In this document: piece by piece, positions 7,908-16,649 of the stretch
Numbering within the stretch: position 1 is the stretch's first letter
Layout of the letters: every line of letters begins with the position of its first letter
Source of the DNA: an uncultured Lachnospiraceae bacterium
GTDB taxonomy: Bacteria > Bacillota > Clostridia > Lachnospirales > Lachnospiraceae
DNA: 32,864 nt
Assembly (NCBI GenBank): GCA_946623875.1
Contig: CAMORO010000024.1
Location: 1 to 32,864 of the forward strand
Direction of reading: 5' to 3'
The notes under the pieces: model-generated
What the model was told of the DNA's origin: nothing
Databases searched by the model: none
The model's input: the letters and a program-made list of their open reading frames with translations, nothing else
Position numbers and translations under genes: made by a program

Positions 7908-8760
7908 ACTGGCAAATGCGGGAAATACGATAGATATTATAAAGAGTCATAATTTCACCTTCCAGAAAAGATACGGACAAAACTTTCTCACAGATACTCA
8001 TGTGATTGATAAGATAATGGATGCGGCATCGCTTACAAAGGATGATCACGTGATAGAGATCGGTCCGGGGATCGGTTCTTTGACACAGTATTTGTGTGAG
8101 AAGGCCGGTCATGTGAGTGCCATCGAGATAGACAGGGAGCTGATCCCCATACTGAATGAGACTTTAAAGGATTTCGACAACATCAGCATAATCAATGAAG
8201 ATGTTCTTAAGGTGGATATCGGTAAACTGATAAAAGAGCAGTGTATGAAGGGAAGTACCAAGGTGGTAGCCAACCTGCCTTATTACATTACTACACCTAT
8301 AGTCATGGGGCTGCTGGAAAATCATGTTCCGGTTGACAGTATCATTATCATGGTACAGAAGGAGGTTGCAGACAGGATGCAGTCGGGACCGGGGAGCAAG
8401 GATTACGGAGCTCTTAGTCTGGCGGTAGGCTATTATTGCAGGCCGCACATTGTAGCCAATGTGCCACCCAACTGCTTTATACCAAGGCCTAAGGTAGGTT
8501 CGTCCGTGATATGCCTGGATATATATGACGATCCTCCGGTCAAGGTGAAGGATGAAGAGCTTATGTTCAGGATCATCAGAGCAGCATTTAACCAGCGGCG
8601 CAAGACACTTGTAAACAGTATTTCAAATGATGTCAGTATGGGTATTTCAAAGCAGGATGTTGCAAAAGCATTAGAGGATCTGAAGCTGCCGGAAACCATA
8701 AGAGGAGAGGCGCTTACTCTTGATCAGTTTGCACGGTTGTCTGAGCGTTTAATTTTTTGA
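7900..8760 (+). CDS. rsmA: 16S rRNA (adenine1518-N6/adenine1519-N6)-dimethyltransferase
   Basis: RsmA/KsgA dimethylates A1518 and A1519 in helix 45 of 16S rRNA with S-adenosylmethionine during late 30S assembly. The 286 residues match the family. They include FQKRYGQNFLTD, SAM motif I VIEIGPGIGSLT (about residues 50-61), motif II SAIEIDREL, and the catalytic NLPYYITT (from residue 125). The rRNA-binding region follows (MVQKEVADRMQSGPGSKDYG, then FIPRPKVGSSVICL), and FNQRRKTLVNS in the C-terminal domain. The start overlaps the end of tatD, and the next gene begins 15 bases downstream, so it sits in an operon of at least three genes. Confidence 0.97.
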   Translation: MDRLANAGNTIDIIKSHNFTFQKRYGQNFLTDTHVIDKIMDAASLTKDDHVIEIGPGIGSLTQYLCEKAGHVSAIEIDRELIPILNETLKDFDNISIINEDVLKVDIGKLIKEQCMKGSTKVVANLPYYITTPIVMGLLENHVPVDSIIIMVQKEVADRMQSGPGSKDYGALSLAVGYYCRPHIVANVPPNCFIPRPKVGSSVICLDIYDDPPVKVKDEELMFRIIRAAFNQRRKTLVNSISNDVSMGISKQDVAKALEDLKLPETIRGEALTLDQFARLSERLIF

Positions 8761-8775
8761 CAAGTAGGTAGGTCT

Positions 8776-11700
8776 ATGATAGACTTAACTACGTGTGTGG
8801 ATTTATATGCAAGGAGAAATACATTGGATAAGTATGAGTATCAGGTTCATGCCGATCAGATCAAAAAACTGATAAATGAAAAGCGGTTTGCCGAAGCTAT
8901 GAATGTAGCTGACGGTATTGATTGGCGTAAGGTCAGGAGTGTATCCATGCTCCAGACCGTCAGTGAGGTATATAAGATAAATAAGCGATATGAGGAAGCA
9001 AGGGATATCCTTATGATCGCTTATGACAGATATCCTACGGGAAGAACAATAGTGTATGCGCTGTGTGAGCTTGCCATTAAGCTCAATGATGTCGTATACG
9101 CCAAACTTCTGTATGAAGAGTATGTAAAGCTGGCACCTGAAGATACCGGCAGATATGTATTGCTGTATAAGATGTACGAAGCGCTGGATGTATCGCTTGA
9201 GGAACGTATTGAACTTCTTGAGGAATATAAAAAGAAGGATTACACCGAGAAATGGGCATATGAACTGGCATATCTGTATCATAAGACAGGACAGGAAACG
9301 AAGTGTATAGAGGCATGTGATGAGCTTATACTGTGGTTTGGTGAGGGTAAGTATGTAAAGAAGGCCATGGAACTTAAGATGAAGCATGTCCGTCTGTCAA
9401 GGGAGCAGCAGCTTAAGTATGAGGGACGTCAGGAACCGATACCGGTTACCGATAAGTTCATGGGACGGAACCAGATACCGGTACAGCAGGCGTACGATAC
9501 AGATCCGCAGGCTGGCAATCTTCAGCAGATCCCGATGACGGCTTATGAGCAGAACAATGTTCAGCCCCGTCAGGAGTATGCGTATGATGAGCCGGTACAG
9601 GAATCCATGCAGATGTTGTCCGAGCCTCTTTTGAATGACAACCGGCATACTACTCCCATGCTCACAACTTCGGAGATAGATAAGATAGAGATCAAGCCCG
9701 TTAATGTAGGTATGTACAATACCATAGACCTGCAGAACGGCCTGTCAAAGAACATTAAGGAATTTTTTGAAAGAGAAAATGAACAGTCCGCGGCAGTGGA
9801 TAACAATGTGGTACACAGTGCCGATCCGGAATCGTACAATCATTTGTATGAAAACAATTCCATCGATCTTACTGACAGTAACGGACCGGTAATATCTTTA
9901 AGATCGATAGATCCGGCCGAGAATGAAATGGATGAGGTTCCGGGTAAAGAGGAAGATGTACAGATGACTACCTTCATACCTGTAAATCAGCGGGATCAGT
10001 ATGTGAAGGAAGATGAAGATGAAGAGGATGATTATACATACAGTAATCTCCGGAATGAACATATGAATGAGGATGAGGCCAGAGTTCTTGAGGAAGAGAT
10101 GATCCGGGCTCATGATATGGCACCTGTAAGGAATACGGGGAAGGGGTATACAAGATCCTTATATGAAGCTGATGGCAGTTTACAGGGGATCCTGGGCGAA
10201 GACTATGAGGAAGAAGAGTCAGAGCCCGAATTGAAAAGTATATATGAGAATTGGGAGATCAAGAAGCGCGAGAACGAGGAAAGACGCATAAGGGAGGCGA
10301 AAGCCTTATCGTTACAGCAGACCAGTGATATTATGGCTCAGCTTAAGGGAGTGCTTCCCGAAATAGACGATATAGCAAAATCCGTACCACCCAGAAGAAG
10401 TGATGCAAAGCCCTATTTCGTGATGCCGACAAACATCCCGGATGAAAACGGCTTAAAGAAGGAGGCTTATCAGCAGGATACTTCTGTAGAAAATGAAATA
10501 TATAAGGATGTATTTGCGGGATATGAAATGTATAGAAATGATCCCGTAAAACAGGATACCGGTAATGACATTGACTTTGCGGTGAGCAGGCAGGAGGAAC
10601 CTGTATACACAGACGGGGCCGAAGGTTACGTTCACACGCAGGGGGCCGCATACGCAAAACAGCCTGAAGAACCTCTTAAGGAAGAAACAGGAGAACTTTT
10701 GTATACAGAGAAGAAACCTGTATATCGTGAGCAGCCTGTAGAGCAGCAGTATGTGGAAGAGCAGCCTGTAGAAGAACAACCCGTAGAGCAGCAGCCTGTT
10801 AAAGAACAGCCCATAGAGCAGCAGCCTGTTAAAGAACAACCCGTAGAGCAGCAGCCTGTGAACGAACAGCCTGTAGAGCAGCAGCCTGTGGAAGAGCAGC
10901 CCGTAGAACAAGAGCAGCCTGTGGAAGAACAGCCCGTAGAGCAGCAGTATGTGGAAGAGCAGCCTGTGGAGGAACAGCCCGTAGAGCAAGAGCAGCCTGT
11001 GGAAGAGCAGCCTGTAGAACAGCAGCCTGAAGAACTCGCAGATACGGAAGAGGAACCGGAATATCAAGAACAGCCTGAGGATAAGCAGCCTGAAGAACCG
11101 TTAAGTGAGGAAACGGAGCAGACCGGATATACTCAGGAAGGATCAGATGAATTAACTACGTCGGAAGTTACGGATGAAATAGGAATTGAGACAGAGGAAC
11201 TTCCGAAAATAGAAAATCCCGATTGGGATGAGCAGCCGATCAAAGAAGTAACCTATGAACCTGATCCGGAACCTGTAGCATTAGAGAGTGATGACAACAG
11301 TGATGCCCGTAAAGAAGCAATAAACAATGAGCTTTATTTCAAGGAAATAATGGATATAGATGATTCTGAAGAGGACGAGGAGAAAGAAACCGTAGAACCG
11401 GAGGCTTCAGAGGAACGCTCTTATTCCGAGGATGAAGAAACATCAAGAAGAGCGGCATTTGAAGTGACGTCGGAACTGCCTTCTTATCCGTATGAAGCCC
11501 TTGATGATTACGGCGAAGTCGAGGAGATGGTAGTAATCGAACAGCCTGACGGAATTGACAGTCTGATGAAGACAGACGGGCTGCCTCTGGATGAAATAGC
11601 ACGGGCAAATTATGAAGCCGGAGTAGAGTTCGAATATGACGATCTGGATGAACCCAAAAAGAAGAAGGAGCGTAGAAGAGAACCCGGCAAGAAAAAGAAA

Positions 11701-12492
11701 TATCCCACATATATGAAGCTTGATATGGCTACAGAGGTCAAGAGAGATTTTGATGATGATGAGAAGCAGATATTCAACCGGTTCAGAGGAATAGGATGGC
11801 TTAAGAACCAGTTGATCGATGCGATAGATAAGATGTCAATGGAGCCCGCAAGAGGAAATGTAGTGGTCATGGGCAGTGAAACATCGGGCAGGAAGACGAT
11901 AGCTGTTAACCTTATTAAGCTCATGCAGAGTATGGATGTTAATTTCAAGGGTAAGGTAGCCAAGATATCCGGAGAAGCTTTAAACAAGAAGGATATACCG
12001 CTTACTATCAAGAAATTAAGAAGGGGTGCACTTATTGTCGAAAACGCCGAGGGACTGACACCTTCATCCGCAAGACTTGTTGCCGAAGCATTGGAGCTTG
12101 AGAGTGAACCGGTGCTTGTCATACTTGAAGGAGACAAGGAAAAGCTTACTGAGATATTCAGTGCGTCAAAGGAAGTGATCAGCAGGGTATTTGATTCAAG
12201 GATAGACCTTCAGGAATTCTCGACCGATGATCTTGTTGCATACGGGAAAAGCTATGCTGAAGAGGATGAGTACACCATAGATGAGATGGGCACACTTGCA
12301 TTGTACAGGCGTATAGGTGATCTCCAGTCACCTGATCATACACCCGGAATAGAGGATGTTATAGAGATCGTGGACAATGCCAAAAAGCATGTCGGCAGAA
12401 AAAATATGTCACATTTTATGGATGTACTTCTTGCAAAGAGGTATGATGATAATGACAATATCATACTGAGAGAAAAGGATTTCGTTGTATAG
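8776..12492 (+). CDS. Large TPR protein with repetitive acidic linker and degenerate AAA-like ATPase domain
   Basis: This is a 1238-residue protein with no signal peptide. About residues 1-200 are TPR-like helical repeats (YKINKRYEEARDILMIAYDR, KLNDVVYAKLLYEEYVKL, YHKTGQETKCIEACDELILW). About residues 210-950 are low-complexity and rich in Glu, Asp, Gln and Pro, including a block of ten-residue QQPVxEQPxE repeats. A basic KKKKERRREPGKKKK segment follows, then a C-terminal domain like CbbX/SpoVK AAA ATPases. Its Walker A region is VVVMGSETSGRKT (from about residue 1029), with one residue too many before the Lys. The Walker B position reads GALIVENAEGL (1084-1094) instead of the usual FIDEA. 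ATP hydrolysis is therefore doubtful. It is followed 51 bases later by glgB. I assign no function; a scaffold role is only a guess. Confidence 0.8.
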   Translation: MIDLTTCVDLYARRNTLDKYEYQVHADQIKKLINEKRFAEAMNVADGIDWRKVRSVSMLQTVSEVYKINKRYEEARDILMIAYDRYPTGRTIVYALCELAIKLNDVVYAKLLYEEYVKLAPEDTGRYVLLYKMYEALDVSLEERIELLEEYKKKDYTEKWAYELAYLYHKTGQETKCIEACDELILWFGEGKYVKKAMELKMKHVRLSREQQLKYEGRQEPIPVTDKFMGRNQIPVQQAYDTDPQAGNLQQIPMTAYEQNNVQPRQEYAYDEPVQESMQMLSEPLLNDNRHTTPMLTTSEIDKIEIKPVNVGMYNTIDLQNGLSKNIKEFFERENEQSAAVDNNVVHSADPESYNHLYENNSIDLTDSNGPVISLRSIDPAENEMDEVPGKEEDVQMTTFIPVNQRDQYVKEDEDEEDDYTYSNLRNEHMNEDEARVLEEEMIRAHDMAPVRNTGKGYTRSLYEADGSLQGILGEDYEEEESEPELKSIYENWEIKKRENEERRIREAKALSLQQTSDIMAQLKGVLPEIDDIAKSVPPRRSDAKPYFVMPTNIPDENGLKKEAYQQDTSVENEIYKDVFAGYEMYRNDPVKQDTGNDIDFAVSRQEEPVYTDGAEGYVHTQGAAYAKQPEEPLKEETGELLYTEKKPVYREQPVEQQYVEEQPVEEQPVEQQPVKEQPIEQQPVKEQPVEQQPVNEQPVEQQPVEEQPVEQEQPVEEQPVEQQYVEEQPVEEQPVEQEQPVEEQPVEQQPEELADTEEEPEYQEQPEDKQPEEPLSEETEQTGYTQEGSDELTTSEVTDEIGIETEELPKIENPDWDEQPIKEVTYEPDPEPVALESDDNSDARKEAINNELYFKEIMDIDDSEEDEEKETVEPEASEERSYSEDEETSRRAAFEVTSELPSYPYEALDDYGEVEEMVVIEQPDGIDSLMKTDGLPLDEIARANYEAGVEFEYDDLDEPKKKKERRREPGKKKKYPTYMKLDMATEVKRDFDDDEKQIFNRFRGIGWLKNQLIDAIDKMSMEPARGNVVVMGSETSGRKTIAVNLIKLMQSMDVNFKGKVAKISGEALNKKDIPLTIKKLRRGALIVENAEGLTPSSARLVAEALELESEPVLVILEGDKEKLTEIFSASKEVISRVFDSRIDLQEFSTDDLVAYGKSYAEEDEYTIDEMGTLALYRRIGDLQSPDHTPGIEDVIEIVDNAKKHVGRKNMSHFMDVLLAKRYDDNDNIILREKDFVV
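10731..11029 (+). repeat. Coding tandem repeat, about 30-bp unit (QQPVxEQPxE)
   Basis: About ten copies of a unit encoding QQPV[KEN]EQP[VI]E are present, with variants of 27, 30 and 36 bases. All unit lengths are multiples of three, so gain or loss of units would keep the frame. It lies in the linker of the TPR/AAA-like protein. Confidence 0.9.
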
Positions 12493-12543
12493 TCTTAAGA
12501 CTGTACGTTCAAATAATCAGGGAAGAGAAAGGAGACGGCTATA

Positions 12544-14454
12544 ATGGCTAATCAGGTTTTATCACCATTTATCACTGAGATGGACAGATATCTGTTCGGA
12601 TCGGGAACTCATTACGATATATATAAGAAACTGGGTGCACATCCTACCGAAAAGGATGGAAAGAAGGGAGTTTATTTCGCAGTTTGGGCACCAAAAGCCA
12701 TGGAAGTATCAGTCATAGGTGACTTCAATGGCTGGAATGAGGAATCGCACCGGATGGATAAGACCGGAGATATCGGTATTTATGAATTGTTTGTTCCGGG
12801 ACTTTCTGCGGGAACAATGTATAAATACTGCATAACTTCGGCAAAGGGTGAGAAGCTGTACAAGGCTGATCCTTATGCCAATTATGCTGAACTTCGTCCC
12901 GGTACGGCTTCAATAGTAACGGATATTTACGGATTTAAATGGACCGATTCCACATGGATCAGGAAGAGGGAGGAATGCAACATACAGGAACTTCCGATCG
13001 CTATATATGAGTGCCATATCGGTTCGTGGATGAGACATCCCGGTCGTGAGGATGAGGGTTTCTATACATACAGACAGTTCGCGGACAGGATAGTTGATTA
13101 TCTAATAGATATGCACTATACACACATAGAGCTTATAGGAATTGCCGAGCATCCTTTTGACGGATCCTGGGGATATCAGGTAACGGGCTACTATGCACCG
13201 ACATCGAGATACGGAAAGCCCGAGGATTTCATGTATCTTGTAAATAAGCTTCACAAGAACGGTATCGGTATCATACTTGACTGGGTACCGGCCCATTTCC
13301 CCAAGGATGCACACGGACTGGCTGATTTTGACGGAAGTGCTGTATATGAATATGCCGATTCAAGAAAAGGAGAGCATCCCGACTGGGGTACCAAGATATT
13401 CGATTACAGCAAGAATGAGGTAAAGAATTTCCTTATTGCCAATGCCCTGTTCTGGATAAATGAATATCATATAGACGGACTGAGAGTCGATGCCGTTGCG
13501 TCCATGCTGTATCTTGATTACGGCAAGAAGGACGGACAGTGGGTTCCCAATAAATACGGCGGGAATGAGAACCTCGAGGCGATCGAGTTCTTTAAGCATC
13601 TTAATTCGATCATTAAGAAAACCGGCAAGGGCATTATGATGATAGCGGAAGAGTCAACCGCATGGCCCAGGATAACGGCCGATCCGGAGGATGACGGTCT
13701 GGGATTTACCTTTAAGTGGAACATGGGATGGATGCACGATTTTTGCGATTATATGAAGCTTGATCCCCTGTTCAGGAAGGACAATCATCATAAGATGACT
13801 TTCGCCATGAGCTACAATGATGCCGAGAATTACATTCTTGTACTTTCTCATGACGAAGTGGTACATCTTAAATGTTCGATGCTTAACAAGATGCCCGGTT
13901 ACTATGTTGACAAGTTCGCTAATCTTCGTGTCGGCTATACCTTCATGATGGGGCATGCAGGCAAGAAGCTTCTGTTCATGGGTCAGGAATTTGCACAGGA
14001 CAGTGAGTGGAATGAGGAAACGGAGCTTGACTGGGGGCTGCTTGAAGACAACCTTCATTCCGGAATGCAGGCCTATGTACGCGAGCTCCTTAAGATATAT
14101 ACGAAGTATCCCGCAATGCATGAGCAGGACAGAGGTTTCAACGGCTTCAAATGGATCAATGCCAACGATACATACAAGAGTATCTACAGCTTTATAAGAT
14201 TTGGGAAAAATGAAAAGAAGAACAGACTGCTGTATGTAATGAACTTCACGCCTATATCAAGAGACGATTACAGGGTCGGAGTGCCTGAGAAGAAGAAATA
14301 CAAGCTGTTACTTGACAGCAATGAAGAGAGGTTCGGCGGAAACGGCATGGTAAGGGAAACTGTGTATCAGGCAGAGGAGATACCGTGGGACGGACAGCCA
14401 TACTCGGTAGCATATCCCCTTGCACCGTACGGAGCGGCAGTTTTCCTGTATTAA
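12544..14454 (+). CDS. glgB: 1,4-alpha-glucan branching enzyme
   Basis: This GH13 enzyme makes alpha-1,6 branches in glycogen (EC 2.4.1.18). The 636 residues fit bacterial GlgB. An N-terminal CBM48 domain (VYFAVWAPKAMEVSVIGDFN, GWNEESHRM) is followed by the catalytic barrel with IYECHIGSWMR and DWVPAHFP. The nucleophile is Asp316 in GLRVDAVASMLY, the acid/base Glu369 in IAEEST, and the stabilising Asp437 in LSHDEVVH. The branching-enzyme signature LNKMPG and GQEFAQDSEWNE follow. The start has GAAAGGAG about 8 bases upstream. No other glycogen genes are in the window. It follows the TPR/AAA-like gene closely and is followed by a GC-rich hairpin that lacks a good T-run. Confidence 0.97.
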   Translation: MANQVLSPFITEMDRYLFGSGTHYDIYKKLGAHPTEKDGKKGVYFAVWAPKAMEVSVIGDFNGWNEESHRMDKTGDIGIYELFVPGLSAGTMYKYCITSAKGEKLYKADPYANYAELRPGTASIVTDIYGFKWTDSTWIRKREECNIQELPIAIYECHIGSWMRHPGREDEGFYTYRQFADRIVDYLIDMHYTHIELIGIAEHPFDGSWGYQVTGYYAPTSRYGKPEDFMYLVNKLHKNGIGIILDWVPAHFPKDAHGLADFDGSAVYEYADSRKGEHPDWGTKIFDYSKNEVKNFLIANALFWINEYHIDGLRVDAVASMLYLDYGKKDGQWVPNKYGGNENLEAIEFFKHLNSIIKKTGKGIMMIAEESTAWPRITADPEDDGLGFTFKWNMGWMHDFCDYMKLDPLFRKDNHHKMTFAMSYNDAENYILVLSHDEVVHLKCSMLNKMPGYYVDKFANLRVGYTFMMGHAGKKLLFMGQEFAQDSEWNEETELDWGLLEDNLHSGMQAYVRELLKIYTKYPAMHEQDRGFNGFKWINANDTYKSIYSFIRFGKNEKKNRLLYVMNFTPISRDDYRVGVPEKKKYKLLLDSNEERFGGNGMVRETVYQAEEIPWDGQPYSVAYPLAPYGAAVFLY

Positions 14455-14467
14455 ATAAATGGTTCTG

Positions 14468-14497
14468 TGGGCCGGGGAGGTTTACCCCGGCTCATTT
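14468..14497 (+). terminator. GC-rich hairpin after glgB (weak terminator)
   Basis: A 10-bp stem (TGGGCCGGGG with CCCCGGCTCA, one G-U pair) with a 7-base loop is followed only by TTTGAC. It may end part of the glgB transcript while letting some reach the next gene. Confidence 0.5.
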
Positions 14498-14514
14498 GAC
14501 AGAGCAGGTACGTA

Positions 14515-16491
14515 ATGAGCATGAGTGATAAATTTGATATAATACTGAGGAAATTGCATATAGAGCATTGGAAGGCAGTAGCGGCGATATTGATTGTTTT
14601 TGATATATTCGCCGTTAATTTTGCCTATCTTTTTTCTCTCTGGATGAGGTTTGACTGCAGGTTCAGGCTTATTCCGGATGAGTATCTTATTCCTTTCGTG
14701 AGATTTGCACCTATATACACAATACTGTGTATTGCTGTTTTTGCAACGCAGAGAATGTATAAGACGATACTCAGATTTGCAAGTTACAGTGAACTGATGA
14801 GGATAATGATAGCATCGGTCATATGTTTTGTCATACATACGGTCGGTATATCTTTTTTCCACAGGATGCCGATGTCTTACTATATATTCGGGGCGTTCAT
14901 ACAATTCGCACTGGTTGCCGGGATACGGTTTTTATACAGGTTTTTTCTGCTTATGGATTTCAGGCCCGGGTTCAGGTCTGTTGAGAAGAATGTAAATGTC
15001 CTGCTTATAGGAGCAGGTTCGGCCGGACAGATGATCTTAAGGGATGTAAGTCATTCAAAGGAAACGGCGGACAGGATCTGCTGCATTGTGGATGACGATC
15101 CCAATAAATGGAACAGGTATATTGACGGAGTACCTATTATAGGCGGGCGTGATGAGATAATGAATGCAGTTGAAAAATATGCGATCAGGAAGATATATTT
15201 CTGTCTGCCCAATTCAGATGTTGCATCCAAGCGTGAAATACTTTCGGTCTGTAAGGAAACAGGCTGTGAGCTTAAAAACCTTCCGGGCATGTATCAGCTT
15301 GTAAACGGCGAAGTGTCCGTGAGTTCAATGCGTAATGTAAGGATAGAGGATCTTCTCGGACGTGAATCGATAAAGGTTAATCTCGGAGAGATATTTAATT
15401 ACCTTACGGGCAAGGTCATCCTGGTAACGGGCGGAGGAGGATCGATAGGTTCGGAGTTATGCCGCCAGATAGCTGCGCACAGTCCCAGGCTGCTTATCAT
15501 ATTTGATATTTATGAGAACAGTGCATATGAAATAGAACAGGAATTAAGAACCGATTATCCCGGCCTTAACCTTATCGTGCTTATAGGATCGGTAAGGGAC
15601 TCGCGAAGGATCAATTCCGTGTTTGAAACCTATCATCCGCAGGTTGTATACCATGCCGCAGCTCACAAGCATGTACCTCTTATGGAGGACAGCCCGTGCG
15701 AGGCGATCAAGAATAATGCGATCGGAACCTATAAGACCGCACATGCGGCAATGCTGAACGGCTGTGAGAGATTTGTACTTATTTCAACGGATAAAGCGGT
15801 CAATCCGACCAATATAATGGGCGCGAGCAAGAGACTGTGCGAAATGGTTATACAGTCATTTAATCAGTTGATAAAGGACGGTAAGGTAAGCAAGATCCCG
15901 AAGCTGTTTCAGCATGAAGTTGATGCGGAGGGTGTAAGGATATATAAAAAGATTGATACCGGCAAGATCAATACGGAATTTGTTGCGGTCAGGTTCGGAA
16001 ATGTACTGGGTTCCAACGGTTCTGTTGTTCCGCTGTTTCAGAAACAGATAGCAAACGGAGGTCCGGTCACGGTAACACATCCTGATATAATACGCTATTT
16101 TATGACTATTCCGGAGGCGGTATCGCTGGTATTACAGGCAGGAACTTATGCTCACGGAGGTGAGATATTTGTACTCGATATGGGTGAACCGGTGAAGATT
16201 GACACGCTGGCCAGAAACCTTATCAAGCTTTCCGGGTTTAAGCCTGATGTTGATATCAAGATAGTATACACAGGCCTTCGTCCCGGTGAAAAGCTGTATG
16301 AAGAGAAGCTGATGGCGGAAGAAGGAATGCAGACAACGCCCAATAAAATGATCCATATCGGTAAGCCGATCGAATTCGATCCGGAGAAGTTCATTGTGGA
16401 TCTGCAGGAGCTTATGGCATTGTGCTATGAAAATAATGACAGTATAGGTGAATATGTACAGAAGGTTGTAACCACATATCATCCGAATTGA
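14515..16491 (+). CDS. Membrane-bound nucleotide-sugar 4,6-dehydratase (PglF/WbpM/CapD-like)
   Basis: The protein has 658 residues. About residues 15-150 hold four predicted membrane helices (for example AAILIVFDIFAVNFAYLFSL and YYIFGAFIQFALVAGIRF). A CoA-binding-like Rossmann domain follows (NVLLIGAGSAGQMILRD), then a cytoplasmic SDR domain with the NAD loop ILVTGGGGSIGSE from about residue 302. The active site reads STDK (424-427), and MGASK (435-439) replaces the usual YxxxK Tyr with Met, as in the UDP-GlcNAc 4,6-dehydratases PglF, WbpM and FlaA1. These enzymes start bacillosamine and related deoxyamino sugar pathways for glycans or glycoproteins. The exact substrate is inferred. It lies immediately upstream of the flagellin unit, and its own terminator separates them. 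Confidence 0.9.
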   Translation: MSMSDKFDIILRKLHIEHWKAVAAILIVFDIFAVNFAYLFSLWMRFDCRFRLIPDEYLIPFVRFAPIYTILCIAVFATQRMYKTILRFASYSELMRIMIASVICFVIHTVGISFFHRMPMSYYIFGAFIQFALVAGIRFLYRFFLLMDFRPGFRSVEKNVNVLLIGAGSAGQMILRDVSHSKETADRICCIVDDDPNKWNRYIDGVPIIGGRDEIMNAVEKYAIRKIYFCLPNSDVASKREILSVCKETGCELKNLPGMYQLVNGEVSVSSMRNVRIEDLLGRESIKVNLGEIFNYLTGKVILVTGGGGSIGSELCRQIAAHSPRLLIIFDIYENSAYEIEQELRTDYPGLNLIVLIGSVRDSRRINSVFETYHPQVVYHAAAHKHVPLMEDSPCEAIKNNAIGTYKTAHAAMLNGCERFVLISTDKAVNPTNIMGASKRLCEMVIQSFNQLIKDGKVSKIPKLFQHEVDAEGVRIYKKIDTGKINTEFVAVRFGNVLGSNGSVVPLFQKQIANGGPVTVTHPDIIRYFMTIPEAVSLVLQAGTYAHGGEIFVLDMGEPVKIDTLARNLIKLSGFKPDVDIKIVYTGLRPGEKLYEEKLMAEEGMQTTPNKMIHIGKPIEFDPEKFIVDLQELMALCYENNDSIGEYVQKVVTTYHPN

Positions 16492-16503
16492 GTGAACGAA
16501 GGT

Positions 16504-16538
16504 GAGCCGGGAGATGTTTCTCCCGGCTTATTATTTTT
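16504..16538 (+). terminator. Intrinsic terminator of dehydratase gene
   Basis: An 11-bp stem (16504-16514 with 16519-16529) and TGTT loop is followed by ATTATTTTT. It separates the polysaccharide gene from the flagellar unit. Confidence 0.88.
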
Positions 16539-16578
16539 GAACAGATCAAAGAGAAATATCCCCGACTCACTTTATGGG

Positions 16579-16606
16579 TTAAGGATTGTCCGTATTTTGC
16601 CGAAAT
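16579..16606 (+). promoter_or_regulatory. Putative sigma-28 (FliA/SigD) promoter
   Basis: TTAA (16579-16582), a 16-base spacer, then GCCGAAAT (16599-16606). The -10 box matches the Bacillus SigD consensus GCCGATAT at 7 of 8 positions and the -35 matches TAAA at 3 of 4. It lies 44 bases before the DUF6240 gene start, just after a terminator. That placement fits a late flagellar promoter for DUF6240, flagellin and fliS. Confidence 0.55.
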
Positions 16607-16649
16607 ATAAAGCAGAAATGATCAATCGACATTTGTTGTGGAGATGAAT

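Noticed and set aside
10731-11029. Repeats considered as a CRISPR array
   Set aside because: Units are contiguous without spacers, and the block is in frame within a protein.
10453-11067. Long minus-strand open frame opposite the repeat region
   Set aside because: It is the antisense of the QQPVxEQPxE repeats; low-complexity codons avoid stops on both strands. No start signal or family resemblance.
12491-12502. Palindrome AGTCTTAAGACT at the end of the TPR/AAA-like gene
   Set aside because: It is a short palindrome with no loop and no T-run, so not a terminator. No further reason to call it an operator.
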